NCBI GenBank assembly: GCA_029243595.1
Contig: JAQWRQ010000055.1
Location: 1 to 34,744 of the forward strand
DNA from: Gammaproteobacteria bacterium
Lineage (GTDB): Bacteria; Pseudomonadota; Gammaproteobacteria; PS1; Pseudothioglobaceae
Direction: 5' to 3'
DNA: 34,744 bases
In this document: piece after piece, positions 1 to 10,591 of the stretch
How positions within the stretch are numbered: position 1 is the stretch's first letter
Layout of the letters: each line of letters starts with the position of its first letter
The notes under the pieces: model-generated
Databases searched by the model: none
What the model was told of the DNA's origin: nothing
What the model saw: the letters and a program-made list of their open reading frames with translations, nothing else
Program-made: the position numbers and the translations under genes

Positions 1-617
1 CGTGGAATAATGGCATCAACGTAATCACTGGCTTTAACAAGCTCAGTCACTGCTTCGCGATCAGTGGTGTCAATTAATTGCACACAGTGTTCATTTAAGC
101 CGGCATCAATTAAACCGTCTTTGACGCAAGCATAAAGCGCAAGATTAGAATGAATGGCTTCTGAGCCACCACGTAAAATCGCACCGTTGCCTGACTTTAG
201 GCAAAGTGCCGCCGCGTCAATGGTAACGTTTGGACGAGATTCGTAAATGATACCCATCACCCCTAAAGGCACGCGCATCTTGCCGACTTGGATACCGCTT
301 GGACGGAATTTTAAATCGGTAATTTCACCAATCGGGTCAGGCAGCGCTGCAATTTGACTGAGGCTTTCAATGATGCCATCAAGCCTAGAATTATCGAGCA
401 TTAATCGGTCCAACAATGCATCGTCCAAACCATTATCTTTGCCATGCGTTAGGTCTTGTTGATTTGCCTCAAGAATGTTTTTTCGATTTTGATCAATTTG
501 ACTGGCAATGTTAATCAAGGCATTATTTTTTGCCTGCGTTGTAGCGCCACGCAAAGTTTTTGCAGCTGTTTTTGCGTTCTTGCCTAGTGTGGTAATTAAA
601 TCAGTTATTGAGCCCAT
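1..617 (-). CDS. proA: Gamma-glutamyl phosphate reductase ProA, C-terminus cut by window edge
   Basis: ProA performs the second step of proline synthesis, the NADPH-dependent reduction of gamma-glutamyl phosphate to glutamate semialdehyde in the cytoplasm. Reading the minus strand from an ATG at 617 gives 205 full codons and then runs off the window, so about half of the usual length (roughly 415 residues) is visible. Recognisable family segments are [17 protein letters not shown], an [13 protein letters not shown]-type stretch and, at the edge, DYVDAIIPR. This ATG overlaps the 3' end of holA by 13 nt, so the two are probably translated from one message. The catalytic cysteine lies in the missing half and cannot be checked. 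Confidence 0.95.
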   Translation of the reverse strand, partial: MGSITDLITTLGKNAKTAAKTLRGATTQAKNNALINIASQIDQNRKNILEANQQDLTHGKDNGLDDALLDRLMLDNSRLDGIIESLSQIAALPDPIGEITDLKFRPSGIQVGKMRVPLGVMGIIYESRPNVTIDAAALCLKSGNGAILRGGSEAIHSNLALYACVKDGLIDAGLNEHCVQLIDTTDREAVTELVKASDYVDAIIP

Positions 618-1624
618 GGTGTTTTTCCAGCTAAATTTAGTAGTAGTGTGCGTAATTCATCAATTACATTGAGATTATCCATGCCTTTGATTGAGCGGTC
701 AATACGTCCGAGCGATAATAATAATTTTTGTAAGCGTGGATAAGGGTGGCGCTTGAGAATGCTAGCAACGATTGGTTTTCTTTTATTCCATACTCGGTGG
801 CTTTGTAAAACCGAATCCACCTGCTTTGTTTGTTGTAATTCGATCGACATATTGATGATCGAATTGATCTCTCGATACAAAGAACTACTAAGCTGAATTG
901 GCATCGCTGTGTCATCAAGCAGTGTTTCGTAAATTTTAAGCACTTGGTTGCCATTACCCAAGAGTGCTGCGTCAATTAAACCGTAAATGGTGTATTTAGA
1001 TTGTTGGTTAATTTGATCTAAATAGGCTTGAGTGTCAATCTTGCCGTCAGGGTGAGCCATTTGTAGTTTTTGGATTTCTTGCATAGAGGCCAATAAATTC
1101 CCTTCGGTGCAAAAAGCAATGCCTTGTGCTATTTCAGTATTAGGCTCTAATCCGAGTGTTGCCATATGATTGGCAATCCAGCCTACAAGGTGGTCACTTT
1201 GCACTTCCCAGTGTTGAACGACACCGCCAAATTGCTCGAGTGTTTTAAACCATTTGCTTTTTTGCTGAGCCATATCAAGCTTGCCAGTAGAGATGATAAG
1301 TAAAATATCGCTAGGCATCGATGCGGCGATTTCGCTCAGTGCTTTTGAGCCTTTGACACCGATTTTTCCGGTTTTTAGTCGGCACTCAATAATACGTTTT
1401 GGTGAAAATAGCGACACGGCTGACATTTCAGCAACAATTTGACCCCAGTCAAAATTGCCATCAACTTCAAAACTGATTTTGTCGTCAAAACCTTGGATTT
1501 TGGCAGCGTCTCTGATTTGGGTTAAACTTTGTTCGACTAATAAAAGCTCTGGGCCGAAAACAAAGTAAAGGGGGTTGAGTTGGTTGGCTAGCGTACTATT
1601 GAGTTGTTCTGGCCTAATTTTCAT
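605..1624 (-). CDS. holA: DNA polymerase III delta subunit HolA
   Basis: The delta subunit is part of the clamp-loader complex and opens the beta sliding clamp during loading onto primed DNA. The 339-residue protein matches the usual HolA length (about 340). Its N-terminus ([24 protein letters not shown]) and the following [14 protein letters not shown] stretch resemble the family's degenerate AAA+ module. The middle segment [12 protein letters not shown] and the helical C-terminal collar region (residues about 215-335) also fit. The start overlaps the end of lptE by 11 nt and the 3' end overlaps proA, so lptE-holA-proA is a likely operon. The lptE-holA pairing is widely conserved in gammaproteobacteria. 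No degradation is seen. Confidence 0.92.
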   Translation of the reverse strand: MKIRPEQLNSTLANQLNPLYFVFGPELLLVEQSLTQIRDAAKIQGFDDKISFEVDGNFDWGQIVAEMSAVSLFSPKRIIECRLKTGKIGVKGSKALSEIAASMPSDILLIISTGKLDMAQQKSKWFKTLEQFGGVVQHWEVQSDHLVGWIANHMATLGLEPNTEIAQGIAFCTEGNLLASMQEIQKLQMAHPDGKIDTQAYLDQINQQSKYTIYGLIDAALLGNGNQVLKIYETLLDDTAMPIQLSSSLYREINSIINMSIELQQTKQVDSVLQSHRVWNKRKPIVASILKRHPYPRLQKLLLSLGRIDRSIKGMDNLNVIDELRTLLLNLAGKTPWAQ

Positions 1625-2066
1625 TTAAGCGATTTAATCTTCTCAACAATTTTTTGATAATGGTGTTGCGAAGTTGCGAATAACCTTCTTCAATTTGCAA
1701 TCTATCAGCTTGTGTGGCACTCATTTTGCTCAAATGCATATTTGCTGTTAAATCTTGAGAAAGTAATAATTTGTTGCTATTATTAAAGATCTTAACGGGC
1801 ACACTGATACTTAGTGTGTAGCTATTAGATTTACCAGCTGATGTGTAAGAAGAAGTTTGTTTTTTCTGAACCTCGGCACCAATTTGGATGGCCAAAGATT
1901 GAGTGGCTTCAGCGTTAAAACGTTTTTTTAATTCAACTGCAAAAGCGTTGTTGTCAGTAGAAGTAATTGATGCATTTAGTGGTGTGTTTTTAACAGGTGT
2001 GTGAAAGCCACAAGCACTTAGTAAACTGGTAATAAGAATAATAGATATTAAATTAATCTTTGACAT
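1614..2066 (-). CDS. lptE: LPS-assembly lipoprotein LptE
   Basis: LptE is an outer-membrane lipoprotein that plugs the LptD barrel and helps insert lipopolysaccharide into the outer leaflet. The protein has a lipoprotein signal peptide with a LSAC lipobox, giving a lipidated Cys19 followed by the GFH typical of LptE. The remaining ~130 residues alternate beta-strand segments and end in a basic helix ([11 protein letters not shown]). At 150 residues it is somewhat shorter than E. coli LptE (about 190). The assignment rests on the lipobox, fold pattern and position directly upstream of holA rather than on strong motifs. No clear Shine-Dalgarno sequence precedes the ATG. Confidence 0.83.
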   Translation of the reverse strand: MSKINLISIILITSLLSACGFHTPVKNTPLNASITSTDNNAFAVELKKRFNAEATQSLAIQIGAEVQKKQTSSYTSAGKSNSYTLSISVPVKIFNNSNKLLLSQDLTANMHLSKMSATQADRLQIEEGYSQLRNTIIKKLLRRLNRLNEN

Positions 2067-2132
2067 AATTTTGCAGGTGTTTCATATTAAGTTAAGAATT
2101 ATGACAGAATTTGAATTTATTTGTTGTTAAAC

Positions 2133-2160
2133 CTTGAAAAATCACCATCAATCCCTATAT
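2133..2160 (+). promoter_or_regulatory. Candidate sigma-32 (RpoH) heat-shock promoter of ftsH
   Basis: CTTGAAA at 2133-2139 is separated by 13 nt from CCCTATAT at 2153-2160. The established sigma-32 consensus is CTTGAAA, an 11-16 nt spacer, then CCCCATNT, so only one informative base differs. A sigma-70 reading also exists within the same bases (TTGAAA at 2134-2139, 16 nt, TATATA at 2156-2161), so dual recognition is possible. It is about 50 nt upstream of the ftsH ATG. FtsH is a known member of the heat-shock regulon and degrades sigma-32 in E. coli. Confidence 0.6.
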
Positions 2161-2210
2161 AAGAGAGCAATAGGGTATATTTATCTTCTTATTTTTATTT
2201 ATTTTTTATT

Positions 2211-4136
2211 ATGTTTAAAAATTTATTACTTTGGTTGGTTTTAGGCAGTGTCCTGACCTCAATTTTTAGCCAGTTTCAGGTTGGCGAACAGAAAAACGAG
2301 ATCACTTATTCTCAGTTTATTCAAAGCGTCAAGCAAGGCGATGTTTCAAGCGTGACGCTTTCAGGTAATAATGTTAATGGTATAGGTGCTGGTGGTCAGA
2401 AATTTTCGACATACAACCCAGGTGATTTAGGTCTAATGGGCGACTTGCTCGATAATGGCGTTACTGTTGAAGCCAAGCCCCCTGAAAAAGATGGATTTTT
2501 TAAACAGCTAATTATTTCTTTAGCGCCAATTTTATTATTAATTGGTGTGATTCTCTACACCATGAAAGGTGCAGGTGGTGGAATGGGTGGCAAGAACCCA
2601 ATGAGTTTTGGAAAGTCAAAAGCGCGTTTAATTACCAAAGATGAGTCTAGTGTTACTTTTAAAGATGTTGCCGGTGTAGAAGAAGCCAAAGAAGATGTTA
2701 TGGAATTGGTTGATTTCTTGTCTGATCCAGGAAAATTCACCAAAGTAGGTGGCAAAATTCCTAAAGGTGTATTAATGGTAGGCCCCCCTGGTACAGGTAA
2801 AACTTTATTGGCAAAAGCGGTAGCAGGCGAAGCTGATGTGCCATTTTTCTTTATCTCAGGCTCTGATTTTGTTGAAATGTTTGTTGGTGTGGGCGCATCA
2901 CGTGTGCGTGACATGTTTGAGCAAGCGAAAAAGAATGCACCTTGTATTATCTTTATTGATGAAATTGATGCTGTTGGTCGCCAACGTGGTGCCGGTATGG
3001 GTGGCGGACATGACGAGCGTGAACAAACGTTAAATCAGATGTTGGTTGAGATGGATGGTTTTGAGGGTAACGAAGGTATTATTGTCATTGCTGCCACTAA
3101 CCGACCAGATGTATTGGACCCCGCGTTATTACGTCCAGGTCGTTTTGATCGACAAGTAACTGTTGGATTGCCAGACATCAATGGTCGTGATGCAATTTTA
3201 AAAGTGCATATGCGTAAGTTGCCGATTGCTAAGAACGTTAAATCTATCAATATTGCGAAAGGTACGCCAGGCTTCTCTGGTGCTGATTTAGCAAATTTAA
3301 CCAATGAAGCAGCTTTAGTTGCAGCTGGTAAAGGTAAAGATTTGGTTGGTATGCAAGAGTTTGAAAAAGCGAAAGATAAAATCATGATGGGCTCTGAACG
3401 TAAGACCATGGTAATGGATGATGCTGAAAAAGAAATGACCGCTTATCATGAAGCAGGTCATGCCATTGTGGGTCGTCTCGTGCCTGAGCATGATCCTGTA
3501 TATAAAGTCAGTATTATTCCTAGAGGGCGTGCTTTAGGTGTCACCATGTTCTTGCCTGAGAAAGACAGCTATAGTATTTCAAAGCGTAAGCTGAATTCCC
3601 AAGTGGCTGCCTTATTTGGTGGCCGTATTGCTGAAGAGTTGATTTATGGCGCTGACGCGGTAACCACAGGTGCGAGCAATGATATTGAACGCGCAACTGA
3701 GATTGCACACAAAATGGTGAAACATTGGGGAATGTCAAAGGTGATGGGGCCGTTGGCTTATGGTGAAGACGATGGTGAAGTGTTCTTGGGTCGACAAGTA
3801 ACCAAACATAAGCATATCTCGGATAACACTTTTGATTCAATTGATAATGAGATTCGTAAAATTATTGACACCAACTATGATATTGCTTACAAAATATTGG
3901 AAGAAAATAAAGATATTTTGCATGCCATGGCTAAGGCCTTGGTTGAAATTGAAACCATTGATAAAGATCAGATCGATGATCTTATGGAAAGAAAACCAAT
4001 GCGTGAAGCAGCGGTAATTATTGATTCTGATGTGGAATCTACTGAGTTAGGTAAGGGTGTTGAATCAACGGATGACGCCAGTAATGATTCTGACGGAAAG
4101 CCACTAGGTGGTGGCGGTACCGAGCAAATCGCATAA
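2211..4136 (+). CDS. ftsH: ATP-dependent zinc metalloprotease FtsH
   Basis: FtsH is a hexameric inner-membrane AAA+ protease that degrades membrane proteins and short-lived regulators, including LpxC and sigma-32 in E. coli. The 641-residue protein has two membrane segments (about 5-20 and 100-118) flanking a periplasmic domain. It also has Walker A GPPGTGKT at 191-198, Walker B ending in DE at 250-251, the second region of homology around 295-314 with arginine fingers (RPGRFDR), and the zinc-binding HEAGH at 413-417. The length is normal for the family. The start is preceded by a T-rich tract with no obvious Shine-Dalgarno sequence. It heads a tight array with folP and glmM, as in E. coli, but rlmE is not upstream. 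Confidence 0.98.
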   Translation: MFKNLLLWLVLGSVLTSIFSQFQVGEQKNEITYSQFIQSVKQGDVSSVTLSGNNVNGIGAGGQKFSTYNPGDLGLMGDLLDNGVTVEAKPPEKDGFFKQLIISLAPILLLIGVILYTMKGAGGGMGGKNPMSFGKSKARLITKDESSVTFKDVAGVEEAKEDVMELVDFLSDPGKFTKVGGKIPKGVLMVGPPGTGKTLLAKAVAGEADVPFFFISGSDFVEMFVGVGASRVRDMFEQAKKNAPCIIFIDEIDAVGRQRGAGMGGGHDEREQTLNQMLVEMDGFEGNEGIIVIAATNRPDVLDPALLRPGRFDRQVTVGLPDINGRDAILKVHMRKLPIAKNVKSINIAKGTPGFSGADLANLTNEAALVAAGKGKDLVGMQEFEKAKDKIMMGSERKTMVMDDAEKEMTAYHEAGHAIVGRLVPEHDPVYKVSIIPRGRALGVTMFLPEKDSYSISKRKLNSQVAALFGGRIAEELIYGADAVTTGASNDIERATEIAHKMVKHWGMSKVMGPLAYGEDDGEVFLGRQVTKHKHISDNTFDSIDNEIRKIIDTNYDIAYKILEENKDILHAMAKALVEIETIDKDQIDDLMERKPMREAAVIIDSDVESTELGKGVESTDDASNDSDGKPLGGGGTEQIA

Positions 4137-4151
4137 TTTTTTATAGTCAGT

Positions 4152-4955
4152 ATGACTATAAACTCTAAATATCCAATGATTATGGGCGTGTTAAATATCA
4201 CGCCCGATTCATTTTCAGATGGTGGTCAACACTTTGACACGGCTGATGCCATTATAAGTGCCAAGCAGATGATCATACAAGGTGCAGATATTATTGATAT
4301 TGGCGGCGAGTCAACGCGTCCAGGTGCACAAGCAGTTTCAACGTCTGATGAAATTGATCGCGTTATCCCTGTGATTGAAGCCTTATATCGTTCGACTGAC
4401 ATCCCCATTTCAGTTGACACTTCAAAGCCAGAAGTTATGGAGTTAGCTGTCAAAGCAGGCGCTAGTATGATTAATGACGTATGTGCTTTGAGTGCCGATG
4501 GTGCGCTTGAAGTGGCAGCCATGTTGAATGTTGATGTGTGTTTAATGCACATGCAAGGTAGCCCAAGAACTATGCAGCAAGATCCGACTTATGGCGATGT
4601 AGTGGATGATATTAAAGACTTTTTTAGTAAGCGAATTGAAGCCTGTATTGGCGCGGGTATTGCTGAAGATAAGATTATTCTAGATCCTGGTTTTGGATTT
4701 GGTAAGACACTAAATCATAACTTAGAGATATTAAAACGTTTTGATGAGTTTAGGAGTTTTGGATTACCACTATTGGCAGGCCTATCTCGTAAGTCGATGA
4801 TTGGCACACTTTTGGATGATAGAAATGTCGATGGAAGGGTTGTTGGCAGTGTAACAGGGGCTATAATAGCAGTGCAAAATGGTGCAGATATTGTACGTGT
4901 ACATGATGTGCTAGAAACCAAAGATGCATTGACGATTTTAGGGGGTGTGAGTTGA
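4152..4955 (+). CDS. folP: Dihydropteroate synthase FolP
   Basis: FolP condenses p-aminobenzoate with dihydropterin pyrophosphate to make dihydropteroate in folate synthesis and is the sulfonamide target. The 267-residue protein carries the two family signatures: [15 protein letters not shown] near the N-terminus and [16 protein letters not shown] at about 44-59. It also has the substrate loop [10 protein letters not shown] and the C-terminal RVHDV. It is a complete TIM-barrel of usual length. The start lies 15 nt after the ftsH stop, and the stop overlaps the glmM start by 4 nt, consistent with translational coupling in the ftsH-folP-glmM order. Confidence 0.97.
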   Translation: MTINSKYPMIMGVLNITPDSFSDGGQHFDTADAIISAKQMIIQGADIIDIGGESTRPGAQAVSTSDEIDRVIPVIEALYRSTDIPISVDTSKPEVMELAVKAGASMINDVCALSADGALEVAAMLNVDVCLMHMQGSPRTMQQDPTYGDVVDDIKDFFSKRIEACIGAGIAEDKIILDPGFGFGKTLNHNLEILKRFDEFRSFGLPLLAGLSRKSMIGTLLDDRNVDGRVVGSVTGAIIAVQNGADIVRVHDVLETKDALTILGGVS

Positions 4956-6277
4956 GTAGTTATTTTGGCACAGATGGTATACGCGGTAAAGTAGGCGTCG
5001 CACCAATTACAGCTGATTTTTTCTTAAAATTAGGCTGGGCAGTGGGTTCGGTTTTGGCTAAAAATGGTAAGTCCAGTGTTGTCATTGGTAAAGACACTAG
5101 GGTGTCAGGCTATATATTTGAATCCGCTTTAGAGGCTGGGTTTTTATCTGCAGGTGTTGACGTGGGTTTGCTAGGCCCAATGCCAACACCGGGTATTGCT
5201 TACTTAACAAAAAAATATAATGCAAATGCCGGTGTTGTCATTAGTGCTTCGCATAATTCCTTTGAAGATAACGGGGTGAAATTTTTCTCTCTAGAGGGTT
5301 TTAAGCTTAGCGATACAGACCAAAAAGAAATTGAAGAAAAGTTAGCACAGCCAATGGTGAGTGTTGATAGTGCAAGCCTTGGCAAAGCAACGCGTTGCGA
5401 ACACCCAATTAGTCAATATGTGAAATTCTGTAAAGAGAGTTTTGACTACTCTGTTAATTTAGGTGGCCTGGATATTGTGATTGATTGTGCACATGGTGCA
5501 ACTTATCATCTTGCTGAGGATGTCTTCTCAGGTTTGGGCGCTAGTATTACGATGATTAACAATCAGCCGGATGGTTTTAATATTAACCTTAAGTGCGGGG
5601 CAACTGATACAGCGCATTTACGTGATGTTGTATTGGCGCAAAAAGCCGACTTAGGTATTGCTTTTGATGGTGACGGCGATCGATTAATTATGATTGATGC
5701 AAACGGCGAATTGGTAGATGGCGATGAACTGGTATTTATTTTGGCCAAGTCTTGGCATAGTCAAAATCACCTGCTCAGTAATACTGTCGTGGGTACAAAG
5801 ATGAGTAATTTGGGTATGCGTCATGCATTAAGAGACTTAGACATTCGTTTTATTGAAGCTGATGTGGGCGATCGTTTTGTTATGGAGCAGATGCAAATCA
5901 ATAATGCTATTTTAGGTGGTGAAGGTTCAGGTCATATTATTTGTTTGGATAAGGCTACTTCTGGTGATGCAATGATTGCAGCACTTCAAGTATTAGAAGT
6001 GCTTGCTAAGCGTGGTAAAACACTTAGCGAATTAAAGTCTGAAATGCAAAAATACCCTCAAGTATTAATCAATGTTAAAACCCAAGAGAAGGTTGACTTG
6101 GATCAACATGCAGTTTTAAAACAAACCCAACTTGAAGTCGAAAAAGCTCTAGGCGATGAAGGTCGTGTGTTGATTCGTGCCTCGGGTACCGAGCCGCTGA
6201 TTCGCGTCATGGTTGAAGGTAAGGATTTAGACTTGGTACAACAAAGCGCAGAACAGCTGGCCAACGTACTTCGCTAA
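4952..6277 (+). CDS. glmM: Phosphoglucosamine mutase GlmM, TTG start
   Basis: GlmM interconverts glucosamine-6-phosphate and glucosamine-1-phosphate on the way to UDP-GlcNAc for peptidoglycan and LPS. The 441-residue protein has the phosphoserine loop VVISASHN with active Ser100, the metal-binding DGDGDR at 240-245, and the phosphate-binding [10 protein letters not shown] near the C-terminus. The N-terminus [11 protein letters not shown] aligns with the family only if translation begins at the TTG at 4952, because no ATG or GTG lies in frame nearby. A G-rich Shine-Dalgarno-like run at about 4940-4947 supports this. The TTG overlaps the folP TGA stop. The 3' end overlaps the next start by one base (TAATG). 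Confidence 0.97.
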   Translation: MSSYFGTDGIRGKVGVAPITADFFLKLGWAVGSVLAKNGKSSVVIGKDTRVSGYIFESALEAGFLSAGVDVGLLGPMPTPGIAYLTKKYNANAGVVISASHNSFEDNGVKFFSLEGFKLSDTDQKEIEEKLAQPMVSVDSASLGKATRCEHPISQYVKFCKESFDYSVNLGGLDIVIDCAHGATYHLAEDVFSGLGASITMINNQPDGFNINLKCGATDTAHLRDVVLAQKADLGIAFDGDGDRLIMIDANGELVDGDELVFILAKSWHSQNHLLSNTVVGTKMSNLGMRHALRDLDIRFIEADVGDRFVMEQMQINNAILGGEGSGHIICLDKATSGDAMIAALQVLEVLAKRGKTLSELKSEMQKYPQVLINVKTQEKVDLDQHAVLKQTQLEVEKALGDEGRVLIRASGTEPLIRVMVEGKDLDLVQQSAEQLANVLR

Positions 6278-7014
6278 TGACTTTTGATAATGCCGAGCTA
6301 GTTTTAGTCGGTTTAATTTTTCTTTGGGCAGGTTTTGTTCGTACAGGTTTAGGTTTTGGTGGTGCTGCATTAGGATTACCTTTGATGTTACTAGTGGGTG
6401 CAACGCCAGTTTATTGGCTGCCAATCATCGGTATTCATTTGTTGTTTTTCTCATCACTTACCCTGGCTAAATCCTTAAAAAAAGTAGACTGGCCTTATCT
6501 AAAGCGCTCATTATTATGGATTATTCCACCGACTTTAGTGGGTGTGGCAGGTCTATTGAGTTTGCCTGATGATGTGATTGTGGTGTTTATTTATTCAATC
6601 ACTATTTTTTATGCCGTTACTTGGATTTTTAACACTAAGATCTCCTCTCATAGTCCGTGGGTAGATAAATTACTATTGATATTAGGTGGGTATGTGGCCG
6701 GCACGTCGCTCACCGGTGCGCCACTGATTGTGGCCGTGTATATGCGCCATGTTGCTAAAGAATATTTGCGCAATACGTTGTTTGTGCTGTGGTTTATTTT
6801 AGTGAGTATTAAAATGGTTACTTTTGTGATTATGAATGTTGATATTGATTGGGAATTTTCACTTTTACTGATTCCAGTGGCTACTATCGGACACGTGCTT
6901 GGCATTAAGGCGCACCAAAGTATTACTCAAAATGACGAAGCCTTTAAACGCTGGGTGGGCGGCGCTTTATTTGTCATTAGTTCGTTCGGCCTTTTGAAGC
7001 TATTTTTGAGTTAA
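6277..7014 (+). CDS. TauE/SafE (TSUP) family membrane transporter
   Basis: This 245-residue protein is almost entirely hydrophobic, with about 7-8 membrane segments and the two-half organisation of the TSUP (TauE/SafE) family. It shows glycine-rich helices such as [16 protein letters not shown] near the N-terminus and the second-half [22 protein letters not shown]. Family members export or import sulfite, sulfoacetate, thiosulfate or other small organic anions. The substrate here cannot be read from sequence. It starts on the last base of the glmM stop and ends 10 nt before rnfA, so it sits inside the long operon. In a SoxB-bearing organism a sulfur oxyanion is a plausible substrate, which is inference. 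Confidence 0.85.
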   Translation: MTFDNAELVLVGLIFLWAGFVRTGLGFGGAALGLPLMLLVGATPVYWLPIIGIHLLFFSSLTLAKSLKKVDWPYLKRSLLWIIPPTLVGVAGLLSLPDDVIVVFIYSITIFYAVTWIFNTKISSHSPWVDKLLLILGGYVAGTSLTGAPLIVAVYMRHVAKEYLRNTLFVLWFILVSIKMVTFVIMNVDIDWEFSLLLIPVATIGHVLGIKAHQSITQNDEAFKRWVGGALFVISSFGLLKLFLS

Positions 7015-7024
7015 AATCTACGAT

Positions 7025-7600
7025 ATGAACGAATATATCCTCATCCTAGTCAGCACCATCTTGGTGAATAATTTTGTACTGGTTAAGTTTTTAGGTTTAT
7101 GCCCATTTATGGGTGTGTCAAAAAAAGTAGAAACCGCGATTGGCATGGGCTTTGCTACGACTTTTGTCCTAACCTTGGCGAGCCTGTCAAGCTACTTGAT
7201 TAATACTTATATTTTAATTCCATTTGAGCTGGAGTACCTGCGCACGATTTCCTTTATTGTTACTATTGCAGGCGTGGTTGGTTTTACCGAGCTGGTGGTA
7301 AACAAAACCTCCCCAGTGCTACATCAATCTTTGGGTGTGTTTTTGCCATTGATTACCACTAACTGCGCAGTACTTGGTGTGGCCCTCTTAAATGTCGGGC
7401 AAGACAACGGATTTTTAGCATCAGGTGTGTATGGCTTTGGTGCAGCAATTGGTTTTTCGTTTGTATTAGTGGTATTTTCTACCATTCGTGAGCGTATTGA
7501 AAGTGCAGATGTGCCGCTTGTATTTCAAGGCACGCCAATTGCATTGATTACTGCCGGATTAATGTCGATGGCATTTATGGGTTTTATTGGGTTAGCATAA
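7025..7600 (+). CDS. rnfA: Rnf electron transport complex subunit RnfA
   Basis: RnfA is an inner-membrane subunit of the ion-translocating Rnf complex (RsxA in E. coli), which links ferredoxin and NAD redox couples to the membrane potential. The 191-residue protein is near-identical in layout to E. coli RsxA. It has [19 protein letters not shown] at the N-terminus, the central [12 protein letters not shown] segment, and the C-terminal [15 protein letters not shown], with six predicted membrane helices. The two conserved cysteines (in GLCPF and TNCAV) that bind an intramembrane iron-sulfur cluster with RnfE/RnfD-family partners are present. It begins the cluster rnfABCDG, 10 nt after the TSUP gene. 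Confidence 0.97.
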   Translation: MNEYILILVSTILVNNFVLVKFLGLCPFMGVSKKVETAIGMGFATTFVLTLASLSSYLINTYILIPFELEYLRTISFIVTIAGVVGFTELVVNKTSPVLHQSLGVFLPLITTNCAVLGVALLNVGQDNGFLASGVYGFGAAIGFSFVLVVFSTIRERIESADVPLVFQGTPIALITAGLMSMAFMGFIGLA

Positions 7601-7612
7601 TGAGATTTCATC

Positions 7613-8155
7613 ATGTTTGATTCTATTTTCATTTTTTCTGCTTTGGCGCTTGGGCTCGGTTTGGTTCTAGGTTATGCAGCGATTAAATTTAAGGTTGAAG
7701 GTAATCCATTAGTAGACCAAATTGATGCGATCTTGCCACAAACTCAATGTGGTCAATGTAATTATCCGGGCTGCCGCCCTTATGCTGAGGCAATTGCCAG
7801 TGGAGAGGCTCCAATTAATCAATGTCCACCAGGCGGACAAGAAGGGGTGGATGCATTGGCCGATTTTTTAGGTGTGGAAACGCTGCCACTCAATGAAGAA
7901 AATGGGGAAACACAACCTGAGCATGTGGTTTATATCGACGAACAAGTTTGCATTGGTTGCACCTTGTGCATACAAGCCTGCCCAGTTGATGCTATTGTGG
8001 GCGCCTCTAAATTAATGACAACTATTATTGCAGATGAATGTACAGGTTGTGATTTGTGTATCCCAGTTTGTCCTGTAGATTGCATTCATGTATTGGAAGT
8101 TGCCCCAACGCTAAGCACCTATGTGCCTGATGTTGCCGAGATTGCCCATGCTTAG
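7613..8155 (+). CDS. rnfB: Rnf complex iron-sulfur subunit RnfB
   Basis: RnfB is the ferredoxin-interacting subunit that carries electrons through several [4Fe-4S] clusters. The 180-residue protein has an N-terminal membrane anchor (about 5-24). A first cluster domain has C46, C49, C54 and C71 ([11 protein letters not shown] and QCPPGG). Two ferredoxin-type motifs follow at about 113-160 ([12 protein letters not shown] and [12 protein letters not shown]). This matches the family at normal gammaproteobacterial length. The start ATG is 12 nt beyond the rnfA stop, and the 3' end overlaps rnfC. No cysteine is missing. Confidence 0.97.
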   Translation: MFDSIFIFSALALGLGLVLGYAAIKFKVEGNPLVDQIDAILPQTQCGQCNYPGCRPYAEAIASGEAPINQCPPGGQEGVDALADFLGVETLPLNEENGETQPEHVVYIDEQVCIGCTLCIQACPVDAIVGASKLMTTIIADECTGCDLCIPVCPVDCIHVLEVAPTLSTYVPDVAEIAHA

Positions 8156-9644
8156 ACAGTCATTCAGTGGTGGTATTGTAATTCCTAATCCACATCCAGT
8201 GGAAACGGTAGAAATTATCTCAGCACCTTTGCCAAATAAAGTGGTCTTGCCCTTGCAGCAACGTATTGGTGATGAAGCTAGTCCTTGTGTCAAAGTAGGA
8301 GACAAAGTCCTGACTGGACAAGTAATAGCTAAAACTGAAGATCATTTTTGTGTGCCTATTCATGCTTCAATTTCTGGCAAAGTAGTGGCGATTGACGAAC
8401 ATGCAATTCCACACAAATCAGGCTTAAAATCCAGATGTATTACGATTGAATCAGATGGTAAAGACCAGTGGGTAGAACACAAAGGTTGCGGTACAGATTT
8501 CCTACATTGTGATCAATCTACCATGATTGAGTATATCCAAGCATCAGGCATTGTTGGTTTAGGCGGTGCCGGATTTCCTGCTCATGCCAAATTAGAAGGT
8601 ATTCAAGATTGCCATACTTTAATTATTAATGGAACTGAATGCGAGCCAGGCATTATGTGTGATGATGCACTGATGCAGTATTATCCTCGGGAGGTGATTC
8701 GTGGTGTAGAGGTTTTGTTACATATTTGCGGTGCGCAACGCGCAATCATCGCTGTTGAAGACGACAAACAAGAGGCGTTAAACTCATTATTAATGTATTG
8801 CCATAATGACCGAATTAGTATCGAACAAATCCCTACTAAATATACTTCAGGTGCTGAAAAATTATTAGTTAAAGTGTTGTTAGGTATTGAAATTCCTTCA
8901 GGTGGATTTGCAATTGATGTAGGTGTTGTTTGTCAAAATGTCGCTACTACTAAGGCAATTTTTGATGCAGTGGTAGATAATAAACCCTTGATTTCTAGAA
9001 TTGTAACAGTGACCGGTTCAGGTGTTGAATCGCCAAACAATTATGAGGTACGCTTAGGCGCTTCATTTGAGCATATTGTATCAATGTCAAATCCGAACAC
9101 TAATCAACACGCTATACGTATGGGTGGCATGATGATGGGGGTTGATGTGGAATCAACTCATGCACCGATTTGTAAAATTACTAATTGTATTTTTGTTAAT
9201 AATATAGAGGTCAAGCCTAGTACACAAGAATGTATTCGTTGTGGTCAGTGTAATCAAGCTTGCCCAGTTGATCTGTTACCACAGCAACTTTATTGGTATG
9301 CTAAGAGTGAGAATACCGACAAAGCAATGGATTATAATTTAGCAGATTGTATTGAATGTAGATGTTGTGATTATGTATGCCCAAGCCACATTCCTTTGGC
9401 TGAATATTTTTCTTTTGCCAAGGCCCTACATCGTAAAACTACTGAAGATCAATACCGAACAGACATTGCAAGAGAGCGATTTGAGTTTAGAGAATATCGC
9501 TTAGAACGTAACAATCGAGAGCGCGCTGAAATGATGGCGGCTAAGAAGGAAGAATTAAAGAAAAAAATGGCCAACGATAAAGCACAGAAAGACAAAATAG
9601 CCGCCGCCATGGCGCGTGTCAAGAAAGCAAAAAAAAGTAAGTGA
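8148..9644 (+). CDS. rnfC: Rnf complex subunit RnfC
   Basis: RnfC is the peripheral NADH- and FMN-binding subunit of Rnf. I chose the ATG at 8148 ([13 protein letters not shown]), giving 498 residues and an 8-nt overlap with rnfB. An in-frame ATG at 8121 would add nine residues that do not look like the family. The protein shows the nucleotide-binding [13 protein letters not shown], the NGTECEPG loop, and two [4Fe-4S] motifs ([12 protein letters not shown] and [12 protein letters not shown]). A highly charged Lys/Glu/Ala-rich tail of about 60 residues probably forms a coiled coil. In the second cluster motif an Arg stands where Gly is common, while the cysteines are intact. Confidence 0.95.
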   Translation: MLRQSFSGGIVIPNPHPVETVEIISAPLPNKVVLPLQQRIGDEASPCVKVGDKVLTGQVIAKTEDHFCVPIHASISGKVVAIDEHAIPHKSGLKSRCITIESDGKDQWVEHKGCGTDFLHCDQSTMIEYIQASGIVGLGGAGFPAHAKLEGIQDCHTLIINGTECEPGIMCDDALMQYYPREVIRGVEVLLHICGAQRAIIAVEDDKQEALNSLLMYCHNDRISIEQIPTKYTSGAEKLLVKVLLGIEIPSGGFAIDVGVVCQNVATTKAIFDAVVDNKPLISRIVTVTGSGVESPNNYEVRLGASFEHIVSMSNPNTNQHAIRMGGMMMGVDVESTHAPICKITNCIFVNNIEVKPSTQECIRCGQCNQACPVDLLPQQLYWYAKSENTDKAMDYNLADCIECRCCDYVCPSHIPLAEYFSFAKALHRKTTEDQYRTDIARERFEFREYRLERNNRERAEMMAAKKEELKKKMANDKAQKDKIAAAMARVKKAKKSK

Positions 9645-10591
9645 TGATGCATAGTAACACACACAATACCAATCAAATGATGCGCCAAGTTATTTATGCT
9701 TTGACGTTAGGCGTGGTTGCAGCTTATTACTTCTTTGGTTGGGGTGTTATTGTGCAAATTGCATTAGCTGTAGTGACAGCAATCGCAGTTGAGTCTGCTT
9801 TTTTAAGTATCCGAAATCGTCCAATTAAGCCGTCGATTAGCGATGGATCTGCTGCTCTATCAGCAATCTTGCTGGCAATTTCCATCCCTAGTATTGCGCC
9901 TTGGTGGATAGTTGTAGTGGGCGTAGCATTCGCCATTATCTTTGGTAAACAGCTTTATGGTGGGTTGGGTAATAATCCTTTTAATCCGGCTATGTTGGGC
10001 TATGCATTCTTATTGGTCTCTTACCCTTTGCAGATGACCACTTGGGCGAGTGAGTTTTTAAGCTTTAGTCAAAGCCTAGATGTGATTTTTAACTTAACAT
10101 CTGTCGATTCGTTGAGTGGCGCTACTCGGTTAGACGATGTAAAAACCCAGCTCGCCTTAGGTGGGTTTATTAGTAATTTAGAACTACATTCAACCAGCCA
10201 GGCTTGGATTAACTTAGGCTTCTTGCTGGGTGGGCTTTACTTATTGTTTCGTAGAATTATTACTTGGCATATCCCAGCTGCATTTATTGCTGGCATCGTG
10301 GTTATTTCATCAGTGCTATATTTTATTGATGATCAGATATACCTGCCTATGCAAAATCATCTGATGCTTGGTGCAACCATGCTTGGTGCATTTTTCATTG
10401 CTACTGATCCAGTATCAGGAAGCACCACCCCGAAGGGTAGGCTGATCTATGGATTTTTAATGGGTGTCCTGGTCGTGGTGATCAGAGTGTTTGGTGGTTA
10501 TCCAGATGGTGTGGCTTTTGCGGTATTGTTAATGAATATGATCGTACCACTGATTGACTATTACACACAACCCAAGGTGTTTGGAAAATGA
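9644..10591 (+). CDS. rnfD: Rnf complex membrane subunit RnfD (covalent flavin)
   Basis: RnfD is a multi-span inner-membrane subunit that carries covalently bound FMN. This 315-residue protein has about nine hydrophobic segments, the conserved GGLGNNPFNPAMLGYAFLL region, the flavinylation motif SGAT (in DSLSGATRLDD), and the ATDPVSGSTTPKGR loop near the C-terminus. Three start codons stand in a row: GTG 9641, ATG 9644 and ATG 9647. I chose 9644, which overlaps the rnfC stop as TGATG. The 3' end overlaps rnfG by 4 nt. It is complete and of normal length. Confidence 0.95.
   Translation: MMHSNTHNTNQMMRQVIYALTLGVVAAYYFFGWGVIVQIALAVVTAIAVESAFLSIRNRPIKPSISDGSAALSAILLAISIPSIAPWWIVVVGVAFAIIFGKQLYGGLGNNPFNPAMLGYAFLLVSYPLQMTTWASEFLSFSQSLDVIFNLTSVDSLSGATRLDDVKTQLALGGFISNLELHSTSQAWINLGFLLGGLYLLFRRIITWHIPAAFIAGIVVISSVLYFIDDQIYLPMQNHLMLGATMLGAFFIATDPVSGSTTPKGRLIYGFLMGVLVVVIRVFGGYPDGVAFAVLLMNMIVPLIDYYTQPKVFGK

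Noticed and set aside
664-975. 103-residue open frame inside holA in another frame
   Set aside because: Composition is not protein-like and it overlaps the well-supported HolA frame throughout.
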